A DNA stretch of 35,632 nucleotides from an uncultured Selenomonadaceae bacterium. Lineage in GTDB: Bacteria > Bacillota > Negativicutes > Selenomonadales > Selenomonadaceae. Location of the stretch: NCBI GenBank assembly GCA_905234705.1, contig CAJOIB010000025.1, positions 1-35,632 on the forward strand, in the 5' to 3' direction. Shown piece after piece: positions 16,411 to 24,872 of the stretch; position 1 is the first letter of the stretch, and every line of letters starts with the position of its first letter. The notes beneath the pieces were generated by a model. It saw nothing but the letters and a program-made list of their open reading frames with translations, was not told the origin of the DNA and did not search any database. A program made the translations under genes and the position numbers.

Positions 16411-18558
16411 TTATTGCAACATAGTGGCAACGTCGAGAATAAGAGCGATTCTGCCATCGCCGAGGACAGTTGCGCCGGAGAACATTTTTAATCCCATGAA
16501 CAAATTGCCGAGAGTTTTGATAACGATTTCCTGTTGCCCGATTAATTTATCGACGACGAGACCCGCCTTCGATTCGCCGGAATGAACGACGACGACGAAA
16601 ATTTCGTCCCAATCTTTAACGTGGGGGACGGCGAGAGTTTCTTCCATGCGGATAATAGGAATAATTTCGCCGCGCAGGACGATAACTTCGCGATTTTGGA
16701 CGGTTTTAATATCTTCGGGCTGAATGGAAATGGTAGAGTCAATCGAGCCGAGCGGGATAGCGTACATTTCATCTTGAACGCGAACCATCATAGCCTGGAT
16801 AATAGCCAAAGTTAATGGAAGTTTTATTTTGAAAATAGAACCTTCGTTAACGTGGGTTTCGACGTCGACGTGACCGGAAAGAGCCTCGATTTTGGAGCGG
16901 ACAACGTCCATACCGACGCCACGGCCGGAAATATCGGAAATTTTTTCAGCGGTAGAGAAACCAGGCAGGAAGATAATTCTGACGGCGTCCTGGTCGTCCA
17001 TTCTATCGACTTCATCTTGAGTGTAAAGCCCCTTTTCAACGGCTTTTTTACGAATGACATTAGCGTCAATGCCCTTACCGTCGTCAGTAACCATGATAAC
17101 GACGTTGTTACCTTCGTGGCGAGCGATTAATTTAACTTCACCGACTCTTGGCTTCCCCTTAGCAACGCGGTCGTCGGGCATTTCAACGCCGTGGTCGAGC
17201 GAATTTCTGAGTAAGTGCATAATTGGGTCGCCGATTTCGTCAATAACGGTACGGTCGAGTTCGGTTTCTTCACCTTCGATAGTAAGGTTAATTTCCTTGT
17301 TAAGTTCCTTAGTGACGTCGCGAACCATACGCGGGAAGCGGTTAAATACTTGCGAAACCGGAACCATGCGGACCTTCATAACGATATTCTGCAAATCGGT
17401 AGTAACGCGATCCATTTGTTCGAGCGTTTCAGTCAATTCAGCGATTCTATGAGTTTGCCCAATTTGTTCGATACGTACTTTATTAATAACCAGCTCGCCC
17501 ATTAAATTCATCAAAATATCGAGTTTATCAATATCGACGCGAACTGATTGGCTGGCGTGGCTCTTTTTCTGAGCACCAGCACCACCAGAAGCGGTCGCGG
17601 CAGGTTTAGCAGCAGCGGGCGGTTTAGCAGCGGGCGCAGGAGCATTAGCAGGCGCGGCAGGAGCCGAAGCGGCAGGTGCGGCTGGAGCAGTTGCGGCAGG
17701 CGCGGCGGCTGGAGCTGCTGCTGCGGCTGGAGCGGGCGCTGGTTTTGCGTCTGGGTCGATTATGTAAGTTACAGCATTTTCGACTTCAGAAACATTCATT
17801 GCGGCGTCTTTAACGGCGGATTCTTCACCGTCAGTAATTAATACCACGTCAAATGAGCGGTCGAATTTTTCTTGTTCAAGTTCTTCAGCGGCAGGAACGG
17901 ATTTTATAACTTCGCCGACTTCGTCAAGAGCATTCATAACCATGTACGAACGCGCAGATTTCAGCAAGCAAGTTTCAGACAGCGTAACAACTAGGTGAAT
18001 ACCGCGAAGCCCGCTGGCTTTTGCCTCGCGAATAACGGATTTTTCAGTTTCAGACAAATCAAGAATAGCGTTAGGGTCGTCTGCCGCCGCGGGAGCAGTC
18101 GCTGCTGGTGCTGCAGGTTGAGCCGCTGCTGCCGGTTGTGCAACTGTTGCAGGAGCAGGTGAACTGGGAGCGCCGCCGCCTTTTAAAATCGATGACAACT
18201 TTGCAACCAACTCTGAAACGTCAACAAGATCTTCGGGGTCGCCGTTGCCGACGTTGTCAATCATTTGTTCGAGCGAGTCAACGCATTTAAAAAGAGTGTC
18301 AACAATATCTTCGGTAATTTTAAGTTGTTCCTTACGCAGGGCGTCAAGGACGTCTTCCATTTCGTGCGTAAGTTCGGCAATTTTGTTATATCCCATAGTT
18401 GCAGACATACCTTTAAGAGTATGAGCGTTACGGAATATTTCATTAAGCACAGACAAGTCACTGGAGTTATCTTCCAAACCGAGCAGACCGTCGTTAAGGG
18501 ATTGTAAATGTTCGTGCGATTCGTCCAGAAACATCTCCATGTATTGATTAGTTTCCAT
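16411..18558 (-). CDS. cheA: Chemotaxis histidine kinase CheA
   Basis: A 715-residue class II histidine kinase that phosphorylates CheY and CheB. Domains in order: P1/HPt (1-110) with the phospho-accepting His46 in FRNAHTLKGMSATMG; P2 (about 165-270) docking CheY/CheB; a long Ala/Pro linker (about 275-335); P3 dimerisation with VRVDIDKLDILMNLMGELVI; P4 kinase with the N box (IMHLLRNSLDHGVE), G1 (VTDDGKGID) and G2 (GRGVGMDVVRSKIE); and P5, CheW-like, at the end. The ATG at 18558 has AGGAGG 7 bases upstream. A second low-complexity Ala/Pro stretch links P1 and P2 (about 130-160). The 70-base gap to cheB holds a repeat hairpin. Confidence 0.97.
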   Translation of the reverse strand: METNQYMEMFLDESHEHLQSLNDGLLGLEDNSSDLSVLNEIFRNAHTLKGMSATMGYNKIAELTHEMEDVLDALRKEQLKITEDIVDTLFKCVDSLEQMIDNVGNGDPEDLVDVSELVAKLSSILKGGGAPSSPAPATVAQPAAAAQPAAPAATAPAAADDPNAILDLSETEKSVIREAKASGLRGIHLVVTLSETCLLKSARSYMVMNALDEVGEVIKSVPAAEELEQEKFDRSFDVVLITDGEESAVKDAAMNVSEVENAVTYIIDPDAKPAPAPAAAAAPAAAPAATAPAAPAASAPAAPANAPAPAAKPPAAAKPAATASGGAGAQKKSHASQSVRVDIDKLDILMNLMGELVINKVRIEQIGQTHRIAELTETLEQMDRVTTDLQNIVMKVRMVPVSQVFNRFPRMVRDVTKELNKEINLTIEGEETELDRTVIDEIGDPIMHLLRNSLDHGVEMPDDRVAKGKPRVGEVKLIARHEGNNVVIMVTDDGKGIDANVIRKKAVEKGLYTQDEVDRMDDQDAVRIIFLPGFSTAEKISDISGRGVGMDVVRSKIEALSGHVDVETHVNEGSIFKIKLPLTLAIIQAMMVRVQDEMYAIPLGSIDSTISIQPEDIKTVQNREVIVLRGEIIPIIRMEETLAVPHVKDWDEIFVVVVHSGESKAGLVVDKLIGQQEIVIKTLGNLFMGLKMFSGATVLGDGRIALILDVATMLQ

Positions 18559-18574
18559 TCATATTCCTCCTGTT

Positions 18575-18625
18575 TAGGTTATAGGCTACAGGCTATAGGT
18601 TAGGAAAACCTAAGACCTAAAACTA
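18575..18625. repeat. AGGNNTA-type repeat hairpin between cheB and cheA
   Basis: The plus strand reads as tandem degenerate units (TTAGGTTATAGGCTACAGG, CTATAGGTTAGG). AAAA and the inverse units CCTAAGACCTAAAAC follow, so CCTATAGGTTAGG-like arms can pair with CCTAAGACCTA. It ends just before the cheA ribosome site. A similar but not identical structure follows paaK. Confidence 0.5.
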
Positions 18626-18628
18626 TTT

Positions 18629-19798
18629 TTAACGTCGAACAGCTTCAACGATAGCCTCCGCGATTTTAGTAAGTGGTTGAATTTCATCAGCGAGTCCGGC
18701 GTCTACTACCGATTTTGGCATACCATAAACCACGCAACTTGGTTCGTCCTGCGCGATGGAATAGCCGCCGCAAGCTTTAATTTTTTTCATACCTTCGCAA
18801 CCGTCCGAGCCCATACCAGTCATAATTACAGCAACTAAATCTTTGCCGAATTGAGCGGCGGAATCGTACATAACGTTAACGGCGGGGCGGTGGTTACCAA
18901 CGGGCGGCTCTTGGCTCAAAAGAATTTTTCTGCCGCCGGTCGTTGGAGCAACGCGCAAATGAAAATTACCAGGCGCAATGTATACTTGCCCGTTTTTGAT
19001 AATTTCGTCATTTTCGGCTTCTTTAACGGCAATTTCGCTAATGGAGTTGAGCCTGTCAGCTAAAGATTTTGTGAAACCGGCTGGCATATGTTGAACGACG
19101 ACCACGCCGCAGGGTAAATTTCCTGGCAGGCGCGTTATCACCGTTTGCAAAGCTTGAGGTCCGCCGGTTGAAGTGCCAATTACCACAAGTTTTTTTCCTG
19201 TTGGGGCTAATGGCGCGGTAGGTTTTATTGAAGTTGTTGTCGGCGTAAATGTAGGAATTTTACTAGTCGTAGGTTTTTGCCCAAATATAAAGCCGGTTCT
19301 TGGTTTAATTTCGGTACGTTTTACAAATGGCGAATCCGGCTCATTTGGTTTCGGTTTATAAATCAAAGGTTTAGAATCAGCGGCATTATGTCTATCACTT
19401 TCAACGTGAGCCAAAGCGGCTTCACGGCATTTTTCGAGAATTTCTTGTTCAATGGTATCGATTTTAGAAATTGGACCGCCAGCTTTGCTTACGAAATCGA
19501 CTGCTCCCAATGCCAGCGCTCTAATTGTTGCGTCAGTGCCGCGTTGTGTCATACTGCTTACCATAATTACCGGCAGGGGGCAGTCTTCCATTATCACGGC
19601 TAACGCTTCAAGCCCGTCCATTACCGGCATATTAACGTCGAGCGTCAATACGTCCGGCTTTAATTTTTTTACTTTATCGATTGTGTCCTTCCCGTTGACT
19701 GCTGTGCCAACAACTTGGAAGTCGCTTTGCCCGTTGAATAAATCGGACAAGACTTTTCGCATAAATGCCGAATCGTCAGCAATCAATACACGAATCAT
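18629..19798 (-). CDS. cheB: Protein-glutamate methylesterase / glutamine deamidase CheB
   Basis: CheB removes methyl groups from chemoreceptors after phosphorylation by CheA. The 389-residue protein has an N-terminal receiver domain (MIRVLIADDSAFMRKVL; phospho-acceptor Asp54 in LTLDVNMPVMDG) and a Thr/Pro-rich linker (about 150-205). The methylesterase domain has the triad serine in GTSTGGPQAL, histidine in VVQHMPAGFT and aspartate in TGMGSDGCEGM. The ATG at 19798 is preferred over an upstream start because AAGGAG lies 8 bases before it. It is the first gene of the che operon. No cheR is present in the window. Confidence 0.96.
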   Translation of the reverse strand: MIRVLIADDSAFMRKVLSDLFNGQSDFQVVGTAVNGKDTIDKVKKLKPDVLTLDVNMPVMDGLEALAVIMEDCPLPVIMVSSMTQRGTDATIRALALGAVDFVSKAGGPISKIDTIEQEILEKCREAALAHVESDRHNAADSKPLIYKPKPNEPDSPFVKRTEIKPRTGFIFGQKPTTSKIPTFTPTTTSIKPTAPLAPTGKKLVVIGTSTGGPQALQTVITRLPGNLPCGVVVVQHMPAGFTKSLADRLNSISEIAVKEAENDEIIKNGQVYIAPGNFHLRVAPTTGGRKILLSQEPPVGNHRPAVNVMYDSAAQFGKDLVAVIMTGMGSDGCEGMKKIKACGGYSIAQDEPSCVVYGMPKSVVDAGLADEIQPLTKIAEAIVEAVRR

Positions 19799-19845
19799 CA
19801 GCGTCACTCCTTTTCCTAACGCCCGCGACAATATTTCAAACAATT

Positions 19846-19851
19846 ATTATA
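19846..19851 (-). promoter_or_regulatory. Possible -10 box of the che operon
   Basis: TATAAT on the minus strand about 48 bases before the cheB start, in the 101-base gap after the HAD gene. The -35 region is only a T run, so this is a weak sigma-A candidate. No TAAA / GCCGATAA sigma-D pattern was found here. Confidence 0.35.
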
Positions 19852-19899
19852 TACTATTCGCCTGTCTTAAAAAAGTTCCTTCATTAATTAAACAAAATT

Positions 19900-20538
19900 T
19901 TAACGAATAGCCTTTGCTGCGTCGCTTAAACTGGCGTAAATTCCTGTACAAAGTTTCTTAATTTCCTCATTCGGCTGGTTGGTATCGGGAATCATTATCG
20001 GCGAACAGCCTGCTTTATTAGCGCCGCGAATCCCGTTAAATGAATCTTCAAAGACGTAGCAATCTTCCGGCGGCAGATTTATTGCATTAGCCGCTTTCAA
20101 GAAAATATCGGGTGCGGGTTTGCCGTTTTTAATATTGTCGCCGCCGATTATTGCGTCGAAATAATGTTTAATATTTGTTCTGGTAAGATTTTGTTCAACG
20201 AGCCACGCTGGCGATGAACTTGCCACGGCGATTTTTACGCCATTATCTTTAAATAACTGCAAAATTTCTTCGACGCCGCGCATTAATTCAACGCCTTTAT
20301 CGAATTGAGCGCGCGCCAATTTCACTATGTACGAAAAAAATTCTTCAACGTCAAGTTCGGGGTAAAATTCGTGAATTGTATCTCTGCAATATTTATCGCT
20401 GCCGCCGCTAACCTTTGAAGCCAATTCTGCGCCGTTATCCTTCCCGAAATGTTTTGCCGTTTCAATCCACGCTTGTCTATAAACTTTTTCGGTATCAAAG
20501 AGCAACCCGTCCATATCAAAAATCGCGCCTTTTTTCAT
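19900..20538 (-). CDS. HAD-superfamily phosphatase, beta-phosphoglucomutase-like
   Basis: A 212-residue HAD hydrolase of subfamily IA. Motif I is GAIFDMDGLLFDTEKVY with the nucleophile and general-acid aspartates. Motif II is VASSSPAW, motif III the lysine in NGKPAPDIFL, and motif IV VFEDSFNGIRGANKAG. An alpha-helical cap lies between motifs I and II. Such proteins are sugar-phosphate phosphatases or beta-phosphoglucomutases; the LLFDTE sequence does not settle which. The ATG at 20536-20538 has GGAG upstream, and the longer reading to 20571 has no ribosome site. It is last in the prfA-prmC-tsaC group, separated from tsaC by repeat copy B. Confidence 0.9.
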   Translation of the reverse strand: MKKGAIFDMDGLLFDTEKVYRQAWIETAKHFGKDNGAELASKVSGGSDKYCRDTIHEFYPELDVEEFFSYIVKLARAQFDKGVELMRGVEEILQLFKDNGVKIAVASSSPAWLVEQNLTRTNIKHYFDAIIGGDNIKNGKPAPDIFLKAANAINLPPEDCYVFEDSFNGIRGANKAGCSPIMIPDTNQPNEEIKKLCTGIYASLSDAAKAIR

Positions 20539-20560
20539 ATTAAGCTCCTTTCCAAAAGTA

Positions 20561-20744
20561 TTAATCGGCATTTCTTTCTTTTTGTAAAAAGCAAGAAACG
20601 CCTAGCAAAGAAAGAAAAACAGATGAAAATTGGTCGTGGAAATCCTTGACAAGTGCTAGAGCAACTGGCGGGCAGCCGCGCATTAGTCGCATCACGCGAC
20701 TAGGCGCGGGGGCGCTCATCCGTGAGCGCCCTCACCTATTGCGT
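20561..20744. repeat. Three-hairpin intergenic element, copy B
   Basis: Hairpin 1 pairs TTTCTTTCTTTTT (20571-20583) with AAAAAGCAAGAAA (20586-20598) with one mismatch. GCAAAGAAAG follows, then about 45 bases not found in the other copies. Hairpin 2 has stem CCGCGC (20676-20681) with GCGCGG (20704-20709) and inner stem AGTCGC (20685-20690) with GCGACT (20696-20701). Hairpin 3 pairs GGCGCTCA (20711-20718) with TGAGCGCC (20723-20730). The distal end, CTATTGCGTA, lies inside the last codons of tsaC. Confidence 0.8.
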
Positions 20745-21352
20745 AAACAATGTTCTATTTCAGTAATTGTGATTGTACCTCGACGCAAAATTTTTAAGCC
20801 GTCAGTAATGTCAATAACCGTTGAAGAAATTCCCACCGAACATTTACCGCCGTCCAATATAATCTGCACTTTGCCATTCAAGCCGTTAAAAACTTCTTGC
20901 GCAGTAACCGGCGCAATTTCACCGGAAATATTTGCACTCGGCGCGGCTATCGGACAGCCGGATATTTTTATCAAGTCCTGCGCGATTTTGTTATCCGGAA
21001 AGCGAATGCCCACGCCGCCAGAGCCGCACGTCACAAAATCCGGTACAACGTTTTTTTTAGGCAAAATCAATGTCAATGGACCAGGGCAAAAATTTTTAAT
21101 CAGCCTTTCAGCTACCGTCGAAATTTCCGCCAATTCCACTATCTGAGCAAAATCAGCTACGTGCAATGTCAACGGTTTATTTTCCGGTCTGCCCTTCGCA
21201 ACATAAATTTTCCGGCAAGCGTCAACATTCAAGCCGTCAGCGCCCAATCCGTAAACCGTTTCAGTAGGAAAAGCAACGAGTTCACCGCGTCGAATAAGTT
21301 CACCTGCGCGAATTAAATTTTCAGCGGTCGGTTGCAAAATTTCAGTCGTCAT
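20732..21352 (-). CDS. tsaC: Threonylcarbamoyl-AMP synthase (Sua5/YciO/YrdC)
   Basis: This enzyme makes threonylcarbamoyl-AMP from threonine, bicarbonate and ATP for the t6A modification of ANN-decoding tRNAs. The 206-residue product is a single YrdC domain with FPTETVYGLGADG, the KGRPENKPLTLH signature, GPLTLILP, GVGIRFPDN, APSANISGE and SSTVIDIT. It lacks the extra C-terminal Sua5 domain. The ATG at 21352 overlaps the prmC stop (ATGA), so it is coupled to prmC; a GTG three codons earlier has no ribosome site. Its last residues (LRNR) are encoded by the end of repeat copy B. Confidence 0.93.
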   Translation of the reverse strand: MTTEILQPTAENLIRAGELIRRGELVAFPTETVYGLGADGLNVDACRKIYVAKGRPENKPLTLHVADFAQIVELAEISTVAERLIKNFCPGPLTLILPKKNVVPDFVTCGSGGVGIRFPDNKIAQDLIKISGCPIAAPSANISGEIAPVTAQEVFNGLNGKVQIILDGGKCSVGISSTVIDITDGLKILRRGTITITEIEHCLRNR

Positions 21353-22206
21353 TTCTTCCACGCGGCTACAACTCGCTCAATATTAGCTAAGTCTTTCCAA
21401 ACTTGAATGGAACTAAATTTGCCGCTCGCCTCAATCAATTTACTAACCGAATCGGCTTGATTCTGCCCAACTTCAAAGACCAAAAAGCCGTTGTCAGTCA
21501 AATAATCGGGCGCGGTATCGATAATTTTTTTGTAAAAGTCTAAGCCGTCAGCGCCGCCGTCAAGGGCAATGTGCGGTTCTTCGGAAATTTCGGGCTGAAG
21601 ATTTTTAAATTCGCCGGTTGGAATATAAGGCGGATTTGAAACAATCACGTGGAATTTTTGCCCCTTCAAAGGCTCAAGCAAATTTCCTTCATAAAAATTA
21701 ATTCTGTCAGCCACGTTAAATTTTTCCGCGTTAAATTGGGCAATGTCCAGCGCATTTTTTGAAATATCGACAGCCGCCGCTGTGATGTGTTCGATGTACT
21801 TCAAAATGGAAATACAAATTGCGCCGCTGCCCGTGCCGATGTCAGCCAATTTCAAATCGCCGGTGTATTCGTGCAAATGCTCAATGACGCCCTGCGCGAG
21901 CACTTCGGTATCGGGGCGCGGAATTAAAACGTCCGGAGTTACGGCAAAGTTCATGCCCATAAATTCCTTACTGCCAACCAAATAAGCTACGGGAACGTGA
22001 TTGATACGGCGCTTAATCAAATTTTCGTAGCGGGCGATTTGAGCCTCGGTAATATTTTTGGCAATGTGAACATAAAGCGCCAAACGACGGGTATTAAGAA
22101 CATACGCCAGCAAAACTTCAGCGTCGAGGCGCGCGGATTCGATACCGGCGGCTGTAAGTTTCGCGGTAGCTTCACTTAATTGTTTGGAAATAGTCATTTC
22201 TTTCAA
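21349..22206 (-). CDS. prmC: Release-factor glutamine methyltransferase
   Basis: PrmC N5-methylates the glutamine of the GGQ motif in release factors RF1 and RF2. The 285-residue protein has an N-terminal helical domain (1-85) and a SAM-dependent methyltransferase domain with LADIGTGSGAICISI (SAM binding) and the catalytic SNPPYIP near residue 187. It starts at a TTG (22204-22206), which has AAGGAGGG 7 bases upstream; the next in-frame ATG is too far from that site. It follows its substrate gene prfA by 24 bases, the standard arrangement. Confidence 0.95.
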   Translation of the reverse strand: MKEMTISKQLSEATAKLTAAGIESARLDAEVLLAYVLNTRRLALYVHIAKNITEAQIARYENLIKRRINHVPVAYLVGSKEFMGMNFAVTPDVLIPRPDTEVLAQGVIEHLHEYTGDLKLADIGTGSGAICISILKYIEHITAAAVDISKNALDIAQFNAEKFNVADRINFYEGNLLEPLKGQKFHVIVSNPPYIPTGEFKNLQPEISEEPHIALDGGADGLDFYKKIIDTAPDYLTDNGFLVFEVGQNQADSVSKLIEASGKFSSIQVWKDLANIERVVAAWKK

Positions 22207-22230
22207 AATATGTCCCTCCTTAGAAAAACT

Positions 22231-23307
22231 TTAAATCATATCGTCGCTAATCGATAATTTTTTCGACTGGTCGGCGGTAATAAGCGCTGAAATTAATTCG
22301 TCAAGGTCGCCATTCAAAACGCTATCCAATTTATAAAGCGTCAAATTAATTCTGTGGTCGGTAACTCTGCCCTGCGGGAAATTATAAGTTCTGATTCGCT
22401 CACTGCGGTCACCACTGCCGACTTGATTTTTTCTGTCAGCGGCGATAGCTTCATTTTGCTCACGAACGGCTAAATCTTTGACGCGCGCGCGCAATACGCG
22501 CATAGCCTTTTCCTTATTTTTAAGCTGAGATTTTTCATCTTGACACTGAACAACGATACCGCTCGGCAAATGCGTAATGCGAATGGCGCTCTCAGTTTTA
22601 TTGACGTATTGCCCGCCAGCGCCGCTCGCGCAGTACGTATCGATTCGCAAATCTGCCGGATTAATTTCAACGTCAACTTCTTCAGCTTCCGGCAAAACTG
22701 CCACTGTAACCGCGCTGGTATGGATTCTGCCGCTGGATTCCGTGACGGGCACACGTTGCACGCGGTGAGTTCCGCTCTCGTATTTCAATTTACTGTAAGC
22801 GCCGACGCCATCCACTGTAAACGAAATTTCTTTGAAGCCGCCAATCGTCGTAGCATTTGAATCGACAATATCAACTTTCCAGCCCTGTCGCTCACTGTAG
22901 CGCGTGTACATTCTGAATAAATCGCCAGCAAATAAAGCCGCCTCTTCGCCGCCAACTCCGCCGCGAATTTCGACAATTACGTTTTTGTCGTCGTTAGGAT
23001 CTTTCGGCAAAAGTAAAATTGGCAATTCCTTATCAAAGTCAGCCTTGGTTTTTTTCAATTCGGCAAATTCCTCAGCGGCTAGATTTTTCAATTCTTCGTC
23101 TTCGGCGGTATCGATTAAATTTTTATCTTCGTCAATCTGCGCGAGAATTTTTTTATATTCACGGATTTTTTGAACGATAGGCTCTAAACTGGAAAGTTCG
23201 CGCGTCAATTTGGTAAAGCGGTCGACTTCAGAAACAATCGCGGGGTCGCCGAGTTGCGATTCAATTTCACGAAATCTGTCTTCAACTTTTTGCAATTTGT
23301 CAAGCAA
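22231..23307 (-). CDS. prfA: Peptide chain release factor 1
   Basis: RF1 ends translation at UAA and UAG. The 358-residue protein has the N-terminal helical domain ([19 protein letters not shown]), a stop-codon recognition loop in [14 protein letters not shown] (PVT in place of the usual PAT or PTT) and the peptidyl-hydrolysis motif [15 protein letters not shown], followed by [12 protein letters not shown]. The TTG at 23305-23307 is preferred: it lies 6 bases after GAGGTG, and the family usually begins MLDKLQ. A GTG three codons earlier overlaps the ribosome site. It heads an operon with prmC, tsaC and the HAD gene. Confidence 0.96.
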   Translation of the reverse strand: MLDKLQKVEDRFREIESQLGDPAIVSEVDRFTKLTRELSSLEPIVQKIREYKKILAQIDEDKNLIDTAEDEELKNLAAEEFAELKKTKADFDKELPILLLPKDPNDDKNVIVEIRGGVGGEEAALFAGDLFRMYTRYSERQGWKVDIVDSNATTIGGFKEISFTVDGVGAYSKLKYESGTHRVQRVPVTESSGRIHTSAVTVAVLPEAEEVDVEINPADLRIDTYCASGAGGQYVNKTESAIRITHLPSGIVVQCQDEKSQLKNKEKAMRVLRARVKDLAVREQNEAIAADRKNQVGSGDRSERIRTYNFPQGRVTDHRINLTLYKLDSVLNGDLDELISALITADQSKKLSISDDMI

Positions 23308-23342
23308 GCGCGTCACCTCTTTTCAAATTTTGTTGTGAATGT

Positions 23343-23371
23343 ATTCTACACTTTTCACGGCGATTAGGCAA
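23343..23371 (-). promoter_or_regulatory. Promoter for prfA operon
   Basis: Minus-strand TTGCCT (23366-23371), 17-base spacer, TAGAAT (23343-23348), about 36 bases before the start codon. It is divergent from the paaK promoter, with the -35 boxes 27 bases apart. Confidence 0.55.
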
Positions 23372-23398
23372 TTATCAATCTTGCCCCGAAAAAAAATC

Positions 23399-23427
23399 TT
23401 GAAACATAGCGCGGCAGGAAATATAAT
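23399..23427 (+). promoter_or_regulatory. Promoter for paaK
   Basis: TTGAAA (23399-23404), 17-base spacer, TATAAT (23422-23427). A ribosome site (GTGAGG) follows 7 bases before the ATG at 23475. Confidence 0.7.
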
Positions 23428-23474
23428 ACGCGCGGTATAAGTTTTGGTTTTATTTTTGAAAGTGAGGCAGATTT

Positions 23475-24776
23475 ATGGGAAAATATTTTCAAGAGGAAAT
23501 TGAATGCGCGCCGATTGAGAAAATCCGCGAAATTCAAAATGAAAAACTCGTTAAGCAAGTGCGTCACGTTTGGGATAATGTTGCTTATTATCGCCAGAAA
23601 ATGCAGGAGCAGAATTTGACGCCGGAAGATATTAAATCCATTGACGATTTGCACAAATTGCCGTTGTTGTCGAAGGCTGATTTGAAGGCGGCGTATCCGT
23701 ACGGATTGTTAGCTTGCCCGCTGAAAGATTGCGTGCGTATTCAATCAACGTCTGGGACGACCGGCAAGCGCGTTGTAGCTTTTTACACGCTCAAGGACAT
23801 TGACATTTGGGAAGAATGTTGCGCGCGTGCGATCGTTGCGGCTGGCGGTACGAATGAAGATGTTTGCCAAGTTTCCTACGGCTACGGTTTATTTACTGGC
23901 GGACCTGGTTTGAATGGCGGCAGTCATAAAGTTGGTTGCTTGACGATACCGGCGAGTTCCGGCAATACTGAGCGGCAGATTATGTTCATAATGGATTTAA
24001 GCGCAACGATACTTTGTTGCACGCCGAGTTATGCGGCTTATTTGGGCGAATCTATGAAGGAAATGGGATTGACGCCGGAGCAAATTCCGTTGAAGGCTGG
24101 CATTTTCGGCGCTGAAGCCTGGTCTGAAGAAATGCGTCGCGACATTGAAAAAACTCTTGGAATTAAAGCGTATGACATTTATGGGCTTACTGAAATTTCT
24201 GGTCCTGGCGTTTCCTTTGAATGTTCGGAACAGCGCGGCATGCACATTAACGAAGATCATTTTATCGCCGAAATTATTGACCCCGACACGTGTGAAGTTT
24301 TGCCGGAAGGTACTCAAGGCGAATTAGTTTTCACTTCATTGGACAAGGAAGCTTTTCCGCTGTTGCGCTATCGTACTCGCGACATTTGCACACTTACGCG
24401 CGAAAAGTGTTCCTGCGGCAGAACTCACGTTCGTATGACTAAGCCGAAGGGGCGCTCTGACGATATGCTGATTATTCGCGGCGTTAATGTTTTCCCCAGC
24501 CAAATTGAAACTGTTTTGCTCAATAACGGTTACGCTGCTAATTATCAGATTATCGTTGACAGAATTAACAATACTGATACTTTCGATATTAATGTTGAAA
24601 TGACGCCGGATATGTTTACTGATAATGTTGGTGAAATTCAATCGCGCAAGAAGATTTTGGAAGATGGGCTGAAGTCGATGCTCGGTATCAAGGCGAAAGT
24701 TAATCTTGTTGCGCCGAAAACTATTACGCGCAGTGAAGGTAAAGCCGTCCGCGTTATCGACAAGCGCAAAATTTAG
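23475..24776 (+). CDS. paaK: Phenylacetate-CoA ligase family protein
   Basis: A 433-residue adenylate-forming enzyme of the PaaK family, which activates aryl acids such as phenylacetate or indole-acetate to CoA thioesters with ATP. Visible motifs are STSGTTGKRVV (P-loop), FGAEAWSEEMR, YGLTEISGPGVSFEC, LLRYRTRDIC with a Cys-containing loop after it (KCSCGRTHVRM), GRSDDMLIIRGVNVFPSQIE and a C-terminal catalytic lysine in ITRSEGKAVR. Length is typical. The ACT-domain gene that follows is a common partner of paaK in anaerobic Firmicutes, where the pair is linked to aromatic amino-acid catabolism. The exact substrate cannot be read from sequence. Confidence 0.93.
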   Translation: MGKYFQEEIECAPIEKIREIQNEKLVKQVRHVWDNVAYYRQKMQEQNLTPEDIKSIDDLHKLPLLSKADLKAAYPYGLLACPLKDCVRIQSTSGTTGKRVVAFYTLKDIDIWEECCARAIVAAGGTNEDVCQVSYGYGLFTGGPGLNGGSHKVGCLTIPASSGNTERQIMFIMDLSATILCCTPSYAAYLGESMKEMGLTPEQIPLKAGIFGAEAWSEEMRRDIEKTLGIKAYDIYGLTEISGPGVSFECSEQRGMHINEDHFIAEIIDPDTCEVLPEGTQGELVFTSLDKEAFPLLRYRTRDICTLTREKCSCGRTHVRMTKPKGRSDDMLIIRGVNVFPSQIETVLLNNGYAANYQIIVDRINNTDTFDINVEMTPDMFTDNVGEIQSRKKILEDGLKSMLGIKAKVNLVAPKTITRSEGKAVRVIDKRKI

Positions 24777-24852
24777 GGGATAGTGTAAAGGGAATAGGGA
24801 ATAGGGATTTTTACACTAATCCCTAGCACCTAATTCCTAACCCCTAAAAAAC
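24770..24852. repeat. AGGNNTA-type repeat hairpin after paaK
   Basis: Tandem AGGGAAT units (AAGGGAATAGGGAATAGGG) are followed by inverted units (ATCCCTAGCACC, TAATTCCTAACCCCTAA). The outer TTAGGGGATAG and CTAACCCCTAA arms pair, and AGTGTAAA (24782-24789) pairs with TTTACACT. The first arm includes the paaK stop codon. The same style of repeat lies between cheB and cheA. Confidence 0.55.
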
Positions 24853-24872
24853 GACTGAAAGGAGTTTTTTCC

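Noticed and set aside
17548-17841. Ser/Gly/Arg-rich 97-residue frame on the plus strand
   Set aside because: It is the antisense of the Ala/Pro linker of cheA, so its low-complexity composition is a by-product.
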